NCBI RefSeq assembly: GCF_001558695.1
Contig: NZ_LNTU01000001.1
Coordinates: 1,054,001-1,118,000 of the forward strand
From: Paramesorhizobium deserti
GTDB taxonomy: Bacteria > Pseudomonadota > Alphaproteobacteria > Rhizobiales > Rhizobiaceae
Reading direction: 5' to 3'
DNA length: 64,000 nt
Positions 38,201-45,748 of the stretch are shown piece after piece. The first letter of the stretch is position 1; each line of letters opens with the position of its first letter. A model generated the notes under the pieces. That model did not search any database. It saw nothing but the letters and a program-made list of their open reading frames with translations, and was not told the DNA's origin. The translations under genes and the position numbers were made by a program.

Positions 38201-39165
38201 CCAAAACCACCATTTCCACCGACTGCGCCTAAGTAAGCATCACCGCCGCCGCCGCCGCCGCCGAAGCCGCCATTACCGCCCGGCCCATTGCTGCCACCGC
38301 CGCCACCGGAATAATCACCACCATTGCCACCGCCCTGCGCACCACCGTTCGGACCGCCGCCGTGATGGTTGACGCCATCAGTACCCGCACCAAAACCACC
38401 TCCGCCGCCTCCGTGGCCAGCAGTATTGGATTCCCCATTGCCGCCATTCAATCCGCCGCCGCCGGTACCGGTAGGGGTGCAGCAATTTGCCTCGCCTGCT
38501 GTACCAGCGTCCCCACCTTGCGCATGATTGTTCTCCACATCGACATTTTCAAGGGTTACGTCGCTGCCATCGCCTGCGAAGACACCACCTCCCGCTCCCA
38601 AACCACCGCCCGACGCATAGGCTCCCGAAGCATCCGACCCCTTCCCCCCGTCTCCACCCTTGGCGCGGGCATTGGCGATGTTGAGATTGCGAATGGTGAC
38701 ATCGATCCGGTTATTGGGATCGGGATTATCGGGACGGATGAAAAATGCCTGTCGCTGATTATTGCCGTCGATCGTCAGATCAGGCACGCCGCTGCCGTCG
38801 ATGGTGACGCTATCCGATATACGCGGCGTCTGCACATTTCCGGTCAGGGACAGCCTTGGATTCGGTCCCGTGAAAGCCTCTGGATCGAAAGCAATGGTCT
38901 TGTTGCCGCCGGCATTGGCCTGGGCGATGGCCCAGCTAAGGCTTCCCCGTGCGTTCACATCACCATTATCGGTCGTCTGCGTCACGCAGATGGCGCCGTC
39001 GGCACAGGCTGCCTGCGCATTGCCCGCAAGGAATGCAGGCAGAATGGCGGTGCTGCCCAGAAGCACAAGAGCAAGATCGAGACACCTGCTCCGGCGGGAA
39101 CCCTGCACGACGCGGAAAGAATTGGAGCTCAAACGAACAGGAACGGACAGCTTGATGCGCTTCAC
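35299..39165 (-). CDS. Glycine-rich autotransporter (type V secretion)
   Basis: A 1288-residue surface protein. An extended signal (about 1-52) ends NAQA. Residues 55-170 contain GSLSWAIAQANAGG and lead into a beta-helix. About residues 165-400 are extremely glycine-rich, with three GGNGGFGGGGGGG-type blocks. From about 470 four autotransporter-associated strand repeats occur, each with a TKEGKGTLVLRGNNNYAG-like core. The last 280 residues form the autotransporter barrel, from RRAVWGRMESSYGR to the aromatic end LRVKW. It probably exposes the passenger on the outer membrane. No adhesin ligand can be inferred. Confidence 0.92.
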   Translation of the reverse strand: MKRIKLSVPVRLSSNSFRVVQGSRRSRCLDLALVLLGSTAILPAFLAGNAQAACADGAICVTQTTDNGDVNARGSLSWAIAQANAGGNKTIAFDPEAFTGPNPRLSLTGNVQTPRISDSVTIDGSGVPDLTIDGNNQRQAFFIRPDNPDPNNRIDVTIRNLNIANARAKGGDGGKGSDASGAYASGGGLGAGGGVFAGDGSDVTLENVDVENNHAQGGDAGTAGEANCCTPTGTGGGGLNGGNGESNTAGHGGGGGGFGAGTDGVNHHGGGPNGGAQGGGNGGDYSGGGGGSNGPGGNGGFGGGGGGGDAYLGAVGGNGGFGGGGGGGSGISSNGGPGPTTQKGGNGGFGGGGGGGPTPTGETATGGYGGGAGGLNSGGGGAGFGGGVFGENGSSIKYKGNGNVSGNSAAGGNGRGTSFGLGSGFFLNGRTGVSFSADEGETATINDDIASDAYSGPGNQNNPDPAGDGIDGGLTKEGKGTLVLRGNNNYAGDTKIYDGLVNVAADRNLGHVSSNIRIDGGGLEFAESFSTNRRVTLGRKKASLDGANGSVLPRRESDASQDLKIIDTQANNNALNGVIDGEGGFAKKGTGTLTLAAANIYTGETHIDEGTVKLAGNGSIAQSRRVKADATFDISAISGPSSKIRRLAGAKTGRVHLGSKELVITNADDTFDGVIDGTGRLNVDGGWETLTGTNTYTGGTKIGKAAVLQLGNGGNSGSITGNVDNDGTLIFNRSDVYTFKGDISGAGDAHQVGTGKTVLTGRNSYSGITTVDRGILAAGARNTFSANSDHIVKQHTALDLAGYDQTIKSLANAGLVDLGGKPGTTLTTRQAYAGQEGYVHFNTVLDGDDSPTDMVHIGGATSGKSYVIVSNMGGVGDLTKEGIKIVDVDGASDGVFELVGNYQNKYGKQGIGFGAYSYSLEKGGVSTPNDGDWYLRGTYQPGVALYEAYPQLLLAMNSLPTLRQRVGTRYWSGAGNLMIEQGDGPGIADLPPSPEDAGPSALVERRAVWGRMESSYGRIRPDTSTSGAESELTLWKGQAGLDGQFYENESGILIGSLTGHYTSGAADVSSPYGDGKIDTKGAGIGGALTWYGYDGFYVDGQAQATWYKSDLTSSLLDSSMASGLKGFGYALGLEAGRRFDLDSSWSLTPQAQLVYSSIDFDEFTDRAPFLANVSLQKGDSLLGRTGVQLDYQRSWQADNGTTSRISAYGAGNLYYEFLDGTEVSVGSVKKVSFVSENDRVWGGFGVGGAYNWADDRYSLYGEAFARTSLADFGDSYSVGGSLGLRVKW

Positions 39166-39370
39166 TTTATAAAATCCTTAAAAACAATTTTTGGGATAGT
39201 ATGATTTAAATGGAACCCGCAGAGGTTGTATTATCGTGCATCGACGGCACGCAACTCCAACTCTGTGGGTGTAAATCCCGCAGCCGGAACTCAAATTTAA
39301 AACGGGAAAGTTGCGAATGAGAGCGGCAGCGCGGGCTGCTCAGCGTGTCGGGATCGAAGCCTTACAGACC

Positions 39371-39419
39371 AACAAAATGCCACCCCGACCGCATCGACTT
39401 TATGTCGGCGCGGTCGGGG
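39371..39419 (-). terminator. Terminator of the GlsB-like gene
   Basis: A 10-bp stem CCCCGACCGC/GCGGTCGGGG (39383-39419) with an imperfect inner stem is followed on the minus strand by GGCATTTTGTT. It lies 25 bases after the stop of the GlsB-like gene and upstream of the autotransporter, insulating the two. Confidence 0.7.
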
Positions 39420-39443
39420 CGGCCATATGAAATCAGATGATTC

Positions 39444-39695
39444 CTATCGCCTGATCGCCCGTCCGAGCGCGATCAGGATGCACGCACCGATGAAGCCCGC
39501 GACGAGATATCCGAGCCAGCCGGGAAGGGTGATGCCGAAGAGCCCCAGGATCGCATTGGCAATGATGGCTCCGACGATACCCAGAAGGATATTGGCGATG
39601 ACGCCCATATTGCTTTTCATAAACATCTCGGCAAGCCAACCCGCGATGCCGCCGATGATGATGGCTGCAATCCAGCCGACGCCAGCGTTTTCCAT
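39444..39695 (-). CDS. GlsB/YeaQ/YmgE-family stress membrane protein
   Basis: An 83-residue inner-membrane protein of the transglycosylase-associated family. It has three helices and the family pattern GWIAAIIIGGIAGWLAEMFMK, GVIANILLGIVGAIIANAIL and GYLVAGFIGACILIALGRAIRR. Members are commonly induced by general stress; the biochemical role is unknown. CGGGAGACACTTGA precedes the ATG. No EcfG-type promoter was found directly upstream, unlike its neighbours, and it has its own terminator. Confidence 0.93.
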   Translation of the reverse strand: MENAGVGWIAAIIIGGIAGWLAEMFMKSNMGVIANILLGIVGAIIANAILGLFGITLPGWLGYLVAGFIGACILIALGRAIRR

Positions 39696-39846
39696 TCAAG
39701 TGTCTCCCGTCCTTGATTAATCGATATGATATCAATGAACTATAAGCCGGCTATCTTCCGCCTCAGGCTTCGAGAGCCGACGTTTGATCATAACGCCGCC
39801 GGTTGCCGGTGAAAACAGCCGAATGAATCCGGCCAGCACCTTCCTT

Positions 39847-39984
39847 TCAGCCCGACTGGTCCAGCGCATGCGGCGGCATCTGCCGGTCCGGTTCATCACG
39901 CGACAGCTGAACGGCCACAATAATGGCGATGGCTGCTATTGCAATGACAATGAGCGAACCTATGAACAATCTTGGGTTCTGCAT
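39847..39984 (-). CDS. Small single-pass membrane protein (45 aa)
   Basis: A short frame reads MQNPRLFIGSLIVIAIAAIA then IIVAVQLSRDEPDRQ and ends ALDQSG. One strong membrane helix spans about residues 7-27, followed by a charged cytoplasmic or periplasmic tail. Support comes from its composition and from a GGAAC-N16-GGTT promoter ending 29 bases before the ATG; the ribosome site (AGG four bases upstream) is weak. Single-helix proteins of this size are common in the stress regulons of alphaproteobacteria. No function is known to me. Confidence 0.6.
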   Translation of the reverse strand: MQNPRLFIGSLIVIAIAAIAIIVAVQLSRDEPDRQMPPHALDQSG

Positions 39985-40012
39985 TGGCCTGGTCCGGTTT
40001 CCTCAGTTCCAG

Positions 40013-40037
40013 AACCTCCCTCATCCCGGAAAGTTCC
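40013..40037 (-). promoter_or_regulatory. EcfG-type promoter for the 45-aa membrane protein
   Basis: GGAAC (40037-40033), 16-base spacer, GGTT (40016-40013). The predicted start of transcription is about 20 bases before the ATG at 39984. Confidence 0.6.
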
Positions 40038-41183
40038 CTAATGCATGAGCGGCTTGCCCTGCCTGGAGCGGGCTGCCGCGAAGGCTTCCAGCAGCTGTTC
40101 GACCGTATCCCGGTCGACCAAAACGCGCTGGGTCGGATAGGCGAAGTTGATGTCGTTGTCCTCGAACCATTGCGCAATCTGCACAAGGATCCGCTGATGG
40201 ATATCCATGTAGATGTTGTAGTCGGGGCTCAAGACATAATAGACCGTTTCGAGACGGGGGCCGATCTGATCGAACTCCGCCAGATGCGATCGGTCGAAGC
40301 GCGTCTCGTCGATTGCCTCTATCACCTCATGAATATAGCCGGGCAATTCCTGCAGCTTGGCGATCGGCGCCCGATAATGCGTGCGCAGTTCAAAGACCAC
40401 CCGGCGCTCGCTCATCCGCTTGAAGTTGCGCAGGCGCGAATTGAGAAGCGTGTCGTTGGCGACGGAGATCTGCTCGCCTGACAGGGAGCGGATGCGTGTG
40501 GTCTTCAACCCGACCTGCTCGACCGTGCCCATGGAATCGTCAAAAATGATGAAGTCGCCGACGACGAAAGGTTTGTCCAGAATGATCGCCAGGGAGGCGA
40601 ACAGGTCCTTGAGCAGGCTTTGCAGGGCAAACGCGATGGCTATGCCGCCGATGCCGAGACCGGCCACCAGCCCGGTAATGTCGATGCCGAGATTGCTCAG
40701 CATCACCAGCGCGACGGCCGACCAGACGACCGAGATGCCCATGATCCGCACGATCTGAGCGGCGCTCGAGCGCGCCGGATCGGGCTGGCTCGGTCCGAGC
40801 AGATGATTCTCGATCCAGAGGCTGACAAGCGCTCCGCCCCAAAGCCCGATCTGGACCATCGTCGCGATCAGGACGATGGCGGCAATCAAGCGGCTGGCCT
40901 GCAGCGGCAGAATGACGAACTGCATCGCGATCCAGAGAGCGACCGCGGCGAGAAAGAAACGATATGTATGGCCGGTCAGCGCCTGCAACGTCCGCAACAG
41001 GAGATTTCTTCGCCGCGTGCCGTCACCGGCAAGCCGCCTGTCGATTACGGACCGCAGCTTTGCCATGACGGCGAAAGCGACGGCGAAGACGAGCGCCGCC
41101 AATCCCCAGACGAAAATGTGATTGCCGAAAATTTCCCACGAATGGGTGAATTCCACAATTTCGGGCAAGGTCTCTCCAGTCAT
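40038..41183 (-). CDS. MscS-family mechanosensitive channel
   Basis: A 381-residue small-conductance mechanosensitive channel. About five membrane helices precede the pore helix NLGIDITGLVAGLGIGGIAIAFALQ (about 165-190). The MscS beta domain follows with KPFVVGDFIIFDD and the conserved TTRIRSLSGEQISVANDTLLNSRLRNF. The C-terminal domain binds near QRILVQIAQWFEDNDINFAYPTQ. It releases solutes under hypo-osmotic shock. It lies 40 bases after the aldo-keto reductase and may share its stress promoter. Confidence 0.93.
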   Translation of the reverse strand: MTGETLPEIVEFTHSWEIFGNHIFVWGLAALVFAVAFAVMAKLRSVIDRRLAGDGTRRRNLLLRTLQALTGHTYRFFLAAVALWIAMQFVILPLQASRLIAAIVLIATMVQIGLWGGALVSLWIENHLLGPSQPDPARSSAAQIVRIMGISVVWSAVALVMLSNLGIDITGLVAGLGIGGIAIAFALQSLLKDLFASLAIILDKPFVVGDFIIFDDSMGTVEQVGLKTTRIRSLSGEQISVANDTLLNSRLRNFKRMSERRVVFELRTHYRAPIAKLQELPGYIHEVIEAIDETRFDRSHLAEFDQIGPRLETVYYVLSPDYNIYMDIHQRILVQIAQWFEDNDINFAYPTQRVLVDRDTVEQLLEAFAAARSRQGKPLMH

Positions 41184-41223
41184 CGATAATCGTCGATAAT
41201 ATGAACCGCTGGCCGCGGACCGA

Positions 41224-42027
41224 TCACGCGTATGGAAGCGATCCGAGCGAGGAATACCGCTCGTTCAAGCCGTTCAATTCCTTCATGTCCTCGTCGGCGA
41301 TCACAAAATCGAGGACGTCGAGATTCTCCTGCAGATGATCCTGCCGATTGGCTTTGGGCAGCGGAACGGTGCCGTTCTGCAGGTTCCAGCGGATCATGAC
41401 CTGAGCCGGTGTCTTCTGATATCTCGCCGCGATTCCGGCCAGCTTCTCGTCGTTCAAACGCTTTGAACGAGTCAGCGGACAATAGGCCTGGATGATGATC
41501 CCGTTCTCGCGGGAGAAGCGCAGCATTTTCTCACTATGGCCGAAGGGACTCCATTCGATCTGATTGACGACGGGCTTTTCGCCCGTTGCGCGGATGAGCG
41601 TATCGATCAGGTCGACGGAATAGTTGCTGACGCCGATATCCTTGGTAAGGCCCTCCTGCCTGGCACGGATGAGCCCGCGCCACAGTTCCTCGCCCGCACC
41701 CGAAGGCGGCGGACGATGGATGAGCATGAGATCCGCATAATCGAGCTGGAGCTCTTTCAGATTCCTGCCCACCGCCTCATAGGCGTCGTCCGTTTCTTCG
41801 ACCTTGGTGACCAGATAGAAGTCGGAACGCTCGGCGCCGCTGCGCTTGATGCCTTCTGCGATGCCCGGCTGCGTTCCATAATCGCCTGACGTATCGATCA
41901 TACGGTAGCCTAAGCGTATCGCCGCATCGATGACGCCAGCCGTATCGTCCGTCAATTGCCAGGTTCCCACGCCCATCACCGGCATGTTCCGTCCGGTATG
42001 CAGGGACAGTTCGCTGATCTGATGCAT
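41224..42027 (-). CDS. Aldo-keto reductase
   Basis: A 267-residue NADPH-dependent TIM-barrel reductase. The catalytic tetrad is complete: Asp and Tyr in MIDTSGDYG, Lys in YLVTKVEE and His in LMLIHRPPP. IGVSNYSVDLI, VNQIEWSPF and the cofactor-binding VPLPKANR follow. The length is on the short side of the family. GAGG six bases before ATG 42027 is preferred over ATG 42039. An EcfG-type promoter lies 53 bases upstream. It probably detoxifies carbonyls formed under stress; the physiological substrate is unknown. Confidence 0.9.
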   Translation of the reverse strand: MHQISELSLHTGRNMPVMGVGTWQLTDDTAGVIDAAIRLGYRMIDTSGDYGTQPGIAEGIKRSGAERSDFYLVTKVEETDDAYEAVGRNLKELQLDYADLMLIHRPPPSGAGEELWRGLIRARQEGLTKDIGVSNYSVDLIDTLIRATGEKPVVNQIEWSPFGHSEKMLRFSRENGIIIQAYCPLTRSKRLNDEKLAGIAARYQKTPAQVMIRWNLQNGTVPLPKANRQDHLQENLDVLDFVIADEDMKELNGLNERYSSLGSLPYA

Positions 42028-42079
42028 GTTCGGCCTCATTGATCGGCATTCTTCGGACGCATATCCACGCCACAAGCCA

Positions 42080-42104
42080 AACCTCAGCATCGCAGAATTG
42101 TTCC
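42080..42104 (-). promoter_or_regulatory. EcfG-type promoter for the aldo-keto reductase
   Basis: GGAAC (42104-42100), 16-base spacer, GGTT (42083-42080), 53 bases before the chosen ATG. Confidence 0.65.
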
Positions 42105-42134
42105 ACGGCTGAAGCCGGAGGAAAGCCCGATTTC

Positions 42135-42929
42135 TCAGGGCACGACCGCTTGCCGGCTCACCGCACCGCTCCCATGCGACGGCAAAACCGGCACTTCAAC
42201 CCTGGCGACCAGCGGCAGATGATCGGAAGCCGTGCGCGTTAAAACGTCCGACCACACTTGCGTTTCGATCGGCACAACGCCGTTGCCGACAAAGATATGG
42301 TCGAGCCTGAAGAGCGGATAGCGGGAGGGGAACGTCGCTCGCGGAGGCTTCGCGCCGAGCTGCGCATCCATCGCCTGCCGCGCAATGGTGCGATAGGCCA
42401 CCGAAGAGGGCCTTGCGTTGAAATCACCCAACAGGACGAAGGGAGCGTTCTGGCACATCGGACTTGCGAGCCAGCTCGGGCCGAGAAGCGTCACGACCTG
42501 CTGCATGCGCTCGCGCCGGCGCAATCCCAGATGGGTGTTGATCACCTGCAGCTGCGTGCCGGCGATATCGACCGAGACCCATATGGCGCCTCTTGGCTCG
42601 CCCAGCGACGGCAGCGGCCCGGCCCGTATCAGGCGTGACGGCAGCGCCGTCAGGATCGCGTCTCCATATTTCTCCTCGGCCAGATGCAGCGCGGGATGGA
42701 AATGCACCTCCATGCGCAGTTGCGACGCGATGACATGCGCCTGATCGATGCCCTGCGTGCGCGCGCGTCCGACATCGACCTCCTGAAGCGCGATGATATC
42801 GGGATCGCAATGCGCGATCACCCTGGCGATGCGCGCCGGGTCGACCTTGCCGTCCGTTCCCCGGCAACTATGCACATTATAGGTGAGCACCCTCAGCGAA
42901 AGCCCGGAATTTGAGCGGGGTAAATTCAT
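42135..42929 (-). CDS. Endonuclease/exonuclease/phosphatase-family protein (YbhP-like)
   Basis: A 264-residue EEP-fold phosphodiesterase/phosphatase. Catalytic blocks are LTYNVHSCRGTDGK, IALQEVDVGR, VINTHLGL, LLGDFNARPSS and TASDHLPLVARV. Divergent genes encode a YbhN-like membrane protein and a phospholipase-D-type synthase, reproducing the E. coli ybhP-ybhO-ybhN association, so a role in phospholipid metabolism is likely. No ribosome site precedes ATG 42929. The stress promoter ends nine bases before it, so the mRNA may be leaderless. Confidence 0.88.
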   Translation of the reverse strand: MNLPRSNSGLSLRVLTYNVHSCRGTDGKVDPARIARVIAHCDPDIIALQEVDVGRARTQGIDQAHVIASQLRMEVHFHPALHLAEEKYGDAILTALPSRLIRAGPLPSLGEPRGAIWVSVDIAGTQLQVINTHLGLRRRERMQQVVTLLGPSWLASPMCQNAPFVLLGDFNARPSSVAYRTIARQAMDAQLGAKPPRATFPSRYPLFRLDHIFVGNGVVPIETQVWSDVLTRTASDHLPLVARVEVPVLPSHGSGAVSRQAVVP

Positions 42930-42935
42930 GGGAAG

Positions 42936-42961
42936 GGAACGCTTGCCTTCTCAGGTTCGTT
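42936..42961 (+). promoter_or_regulatory. EcfG-type promoter for the YbhN-like gene (forward half of a palindrome)
   Basis: GGAAC (42936-42940), 17-base spacer, CGTT (42958-42961). It shares its bases with the reverse promoter: the site as a whole is GGAACG-N16-CGTTCC. The coding start is 36 bases further on. Confidence 0.7.
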
Positions 42962-42963
42962 CC
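42938..42963 (-). promoter_or_regulatory. EcfG-type promoter for the YbhP-like gene (reverse half of a palindrome)
   Basis: GGAAC (42963-42959), 17-base spacer, CGTT (42941-42938). With a start about seven bases downstream of CGTT, transcription would begin at or next to the ATG at 42929. Confidence 0.7.
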
Positions 42964-42997
42964 GGAAGCGGATGCCGCATGTTTCGGAAAGAGGACC

Positions 42998-43960
42998 ATG
43001 ACCGCGTTTCGGCTTTTCATCAGGCTTTTCATTCTGCTGGCGATTTGCGTCGCAGCCTATCTGCTCTACCGCGCGATCAGCCGATACAGCCTCGATGAGA
43101 TCATCGGATCAATTCAAGCCATTTCCCTGGGCAGGCTGATGGCCGCCTTCGGTTTTGCCGCGGCTTCCTATGTCTGCTTGACGGGGTTTGATGCGCTGGC
43201 GGTGCGTTACGTAGGCAAGAAGCTCGCCTATCGCAGGATTGCGCTCGCCTCCTTCGTCAGCCTGTCGATCGGCCACAATATCGGTGTGGCGGCGCTGAGC
43301 AGCGGCGCCATAAGGTACCGCTTCTATTCCCGCTGGGGGCTGAGCGGTGGCGACGTGGCCAAGATTATCCTCTTCACGGGGACGACCGTCGGCCTGGGAT
43401 TGGCGACGCTGGGCGGCATCGGGCTGTTTCTCTATCCCGCTGACGCCAAAAGCCTGACCGACCTCAGTCCCGCGGCCATAAAGATGGTGGCAGCTGCCAG
43501 CCTGACGTTCTCAGCGCTCTATCTCGTTCTGTCGGCCTTTATCCGCAAACCGTTCGGATACCGCAAATGGAAGCTCGAACTGCCGCCTTTCCGACTGGCA
43601 GCCGGACAGATCACGGTCGGCACCCTCAATTTTGCTTTCGTCGCGGCCTGCCTCTACCAGTTGGTCGCCGCATCCGCCGAGATGCGCTACCTCGACATCG
43701 TCGCCATTTACACCACAGCCAACGCCGCGGCCATCATCAGCCATGTTCCCGGCGGCATCGGCGTGATCGAGGCGACGGTCATCTATTTTCTGCCGGGTGC
43801 GGCCGCCGTCGGCGCGGCTGTCGCCTTCCGCGTCGTTTATTTCTTCGTGCCGCTTGCATTCGGCCTGCCGCTGTTCCTCATCAGCGAACATGTGCTGCGA
43901 AAGCGCGACGAGAACGGCAAATCCCAACAGGATACGGCAATAGGCACCGCACTGCGATGA
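42998..43960 (+). CDS. Lysylphosphatidylglycerol synthase-type membrane protein (YbhN-like)
   Basis: A 320-residue membrane protein of the LPG synthase N-terminal (YbhN/AglD) family, with about eight helices. Conserved parts are LASFVSLSIGHNIGVAALSSGAIRYR, SLGRLMAAF and AAIISHVPGGIGVIEATVIYF near the end. It lacks the soluble transferase domain of MprF, as YbhN does. It probably acts in lipid transport or modification with the neighbouring cardiolipin-synthase-like protein. ATG 42998 follows AGAGGACC; the reading frame is open to 42911. Confidence 0.88.
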   Translation: MTAFRLFIRLFILLAICVAAYLLYRAISRYSLDEIIGSIQAISLGRLMAAFGFAAASYVCLTGFDALAVRYVGKKLAYRRIALASFVSLSIGHNIGVAALSSGAIRYRFYSRWGLSGGDVAKIILFTGTTVGLGLATLGGIGLFLYPADAKSLTDLSPAAIKMVAAASLTFSALYLVLSAFIRKPFGYRKWKLELPPFRLAAGQITVGTLNFAFVAACLYQLVAASAEMRYLDIVAIYTTANAAAIISHVPGGIGVIEATVIYFLPGAAAVGAAVAFRVVYFFVPLAFGLPLFLISEHVLRKRDENGKSQQDTAIGTALR

Positions 43961-43980
43961 ACCGGCTCACCGATGGGGCT

Positions 43981-45576
43981 TCAAAAGAATCTCGAAAAAA
44001 GAGAGCCGATATATCCGAAGACCCTCTGCAAGGGCCAGAACGGCTCCTTGGGATCCAGCAGCCCCGTGCCGATGAGCGGCGTGGTCTTGCCGTCATGCGC
44101 ATTGACGGGGAAGGCCCTCAATCCCCTCGGCCGGATGTTCAGCTCATCGATCGCCGTGACCAGCGATCCGGTGCGGGCCAGGCATTTTTCGACGGCTTGC
44201 GGCGCGGCGTCGAGATGTTCGGCGATCAGCCTGTTGCGGAAGCCGGCGATGAGATGCCGGTGAGCATCCGTCTTCGCTTCGATGGCGATGTCGCATTCCG
44301 TATCGAGGCCTTCCGAGCGATTGTTCAGATTCGACGAGCCGATGCGCACAAAGCGGTCGTCGACGACCAGGACCTTGGAATGGATGAGGACTTCGCGCTC
44401 CGCGCCGTCTTCCTCCGGCACCACGGCATAAACGACGCGCAGCCGACCAAAATGATCGGCCTTCTTCAATCGACGGATCAGCCGGTTGCGGTTATGCCCC
44501 ATGACCACCTGCTCTAGATAGCCGCGGGAACTGTACGTGGTCAGTATGACGATTTCCGGCCCGGCGGACTCCTCGAGACGCCTGGCCAGGATCTTGCCGA
44601 CGACGAAAGACGCGAGATATTGCGTCTCGATATAGATGTGGCGGCGGGCGGCGGCCAACGCACTGGCGGTCAGCCGGATGGTTTCATGTGTACCGTTCTG
44701 GCCGAAAAGCGAGGGCTCGGCACGGGCTATCGCCACGTCGCAATCCGATATTTCGTAAGCGAAACCGTTAGGCCAAATCTGCCGCCCGGCCTGTGTTCCG
44801 CCGATGCTCTCGCCGGTCGCCCGTTTCCAGCGATCACGCGCCAGATCACTGACGGCGCGTGCGGCCGCGCCTGAAACCATTGCCTGCACATCGTGGACGG
44901 GGCCGTAATCATCGCCTTTATGGGTGATCCGATGCCTGGAGCGAGCCAGATGCTCGCTGTTATCCCAGCGTCCGAACGTCAGGTCGATGCCGCCGACGAA
45001 GGCAACCGCATCATCGATGCAGACCATCTTCTGGTGATGGGACCCCCGCAAGGCATGCTTGCCGTCGAACCGCAGGTGAATCCGTGGATGGTTCGCCCAG
45101 CCGCGCTCGGTATAAAGCCTCAGCGACTTGCCCGAATAGGCCGGCCCCATGGACCAGACGAGGATGCGGACTTCGAGTTTCTCATTTTCTTCCACCTGCC
45201 TTCGCAGCAAACCGCCGAGGGTTTCGCCTTTCGGTTCCTTATGCGGCCGCAACCGGATCTCGGGATCGAAATCCCAGCCGACGATCCAGATGCTTTTCCT
45301 GGCTTGTACGAGGACCTCCCTGAGCCTGTCGAAATAGCTTTCGCCGTCGATGAGGAACGCTGCCTTTTCCGCGGCCCGAACCCGCCAGGCATTGCGGCCC
45401 GCCCGAATGATCGGCCGTGACGGGATATTCGCGGCGGAAGGCACGGGAGCCGTTCTCATTGCGCCGGCGGCGGCAGGACCGCGCATCCCTTTCCGACCGG
45501 ATATCTCGGTCCTCGCATCACCATTACCTGCCTCGGTGCGGAGCGTATTTCTGGGGTGATCCATTGGGGAATCCAT
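43981..45576 (-). CDS. Phospholipase D-family protein (ClsB/YbhO-like cardiolipin synthase)
   Basis: A 531-residue PLD-superfamily protein with two HKD motifs: HHQKMVCIDDAVAFVGG (about 180-196) and IHSKVLVVDDRFVRIGSSN (about 405-423). ETQYLAS and NRSEGLDTECDIAIEA are also conserved. The first 60 residues are low-complexity and probably unstructured. Such proteins make cardiolipin or exchange phospholipid head groups. It converges on the YbhN-like gene with 20 bases between stops. ATG 45576 lacks an obvious ribosome site; ATG 45564 is also possible. Confidence 0.88.
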   Translation of the reverse strand: MDSPMDHPRNTLRTEAGNGDARTEISGRKGMRGPAAAGAMRTAPVPSAANIPSRPIIRAGRNAWRVRAAEKAAFLIDGESYFDRLREVLVQARKSIWIVGWDFDPEIRLRPHKEPKGETLGGLLRRQVEENEKLEVRILVWSMGPAYSGKSLRLYTERGWANHPRIHLRFDGKHALRGSHHQKMVCIDDAVAFVGGIDLTFGRWDNSEHLARSRHRITHKGDDYGPVHDVQAMVSGAAARAVSDLARDRWKRATGESIGGTQAGRQIWPNGFAYEISDCDVAIARAEPSLFGQNGTHETIRLTASALAAARRHIYIETQYLASFVVGKILARRLEESAGPEIVILTTYSSRGYLEQVVMGHNRNRLIRRLKKADHFGRLRVVYAVVPEEDGAEREVLIHSKVLVVDDRFVRIGSSNLNNRSEGLDTECDIAIEAKTDAHRHLIAGFRNRLIAEHLDAAPQAVEKCLARTGSLVTAIDELNIRPRGLRAFPVNAHDGKTTPLIGTGLLDPKEPFWPLQRVFGYIGSLFSRFF

Positions 45577-45600
45577 TGCTGCTGAAACATCATGCGTATC

Positions 45601-45626
45601 AACCCCGCAACGATGGCGAAGGTTCC
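45601..45626 (-). promoter_or_regulatory. EcfG-type promoter for the PLD-family gene
   Basis: GGAAC (45626-45622), 17-base spacer, GGTT (45604-45601), 25 bases before ATG 45576. Confidence 0.6.
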
Positions 45627-45697
45627 AGCCATCTCATTGGCAGCAGCAAGGGACGTATCGCGTTGAAAGCCGCCACTCCTCCTTTCGCAAATTGCCT

Positions 45698-45722
45698 GGA
45701 ACATTCGCACCGGCAAGCCGTT
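45698..45722 (+). promoter_or_regulatory. EcfG-type promoter for two small genes
   Basis: GGAAC (45698-45702), 16-base spacer, CGTT (45719-45722). A GGAG ribosome site and ATG follow at 45749. Confidence 0.7.
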
Positions 45723-45748
45723 GGTCGAACAGAAAATGGAGTTTAGCG

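Noticed and set aside
38020-38480. GCC-rich repeats that could look like a CRISPR or direct-repeat array
   Set aside because: They are in-frame glycine codons of the autotransporter, with no constant repeat-spacer spacing.
39732-39920. A 62-codon minus-strand frame between GlsB and MscS
   Set aside because: It is Arg/Met-rich with no ribosome site and overlaps the better-supported 45-residue membrane protein.
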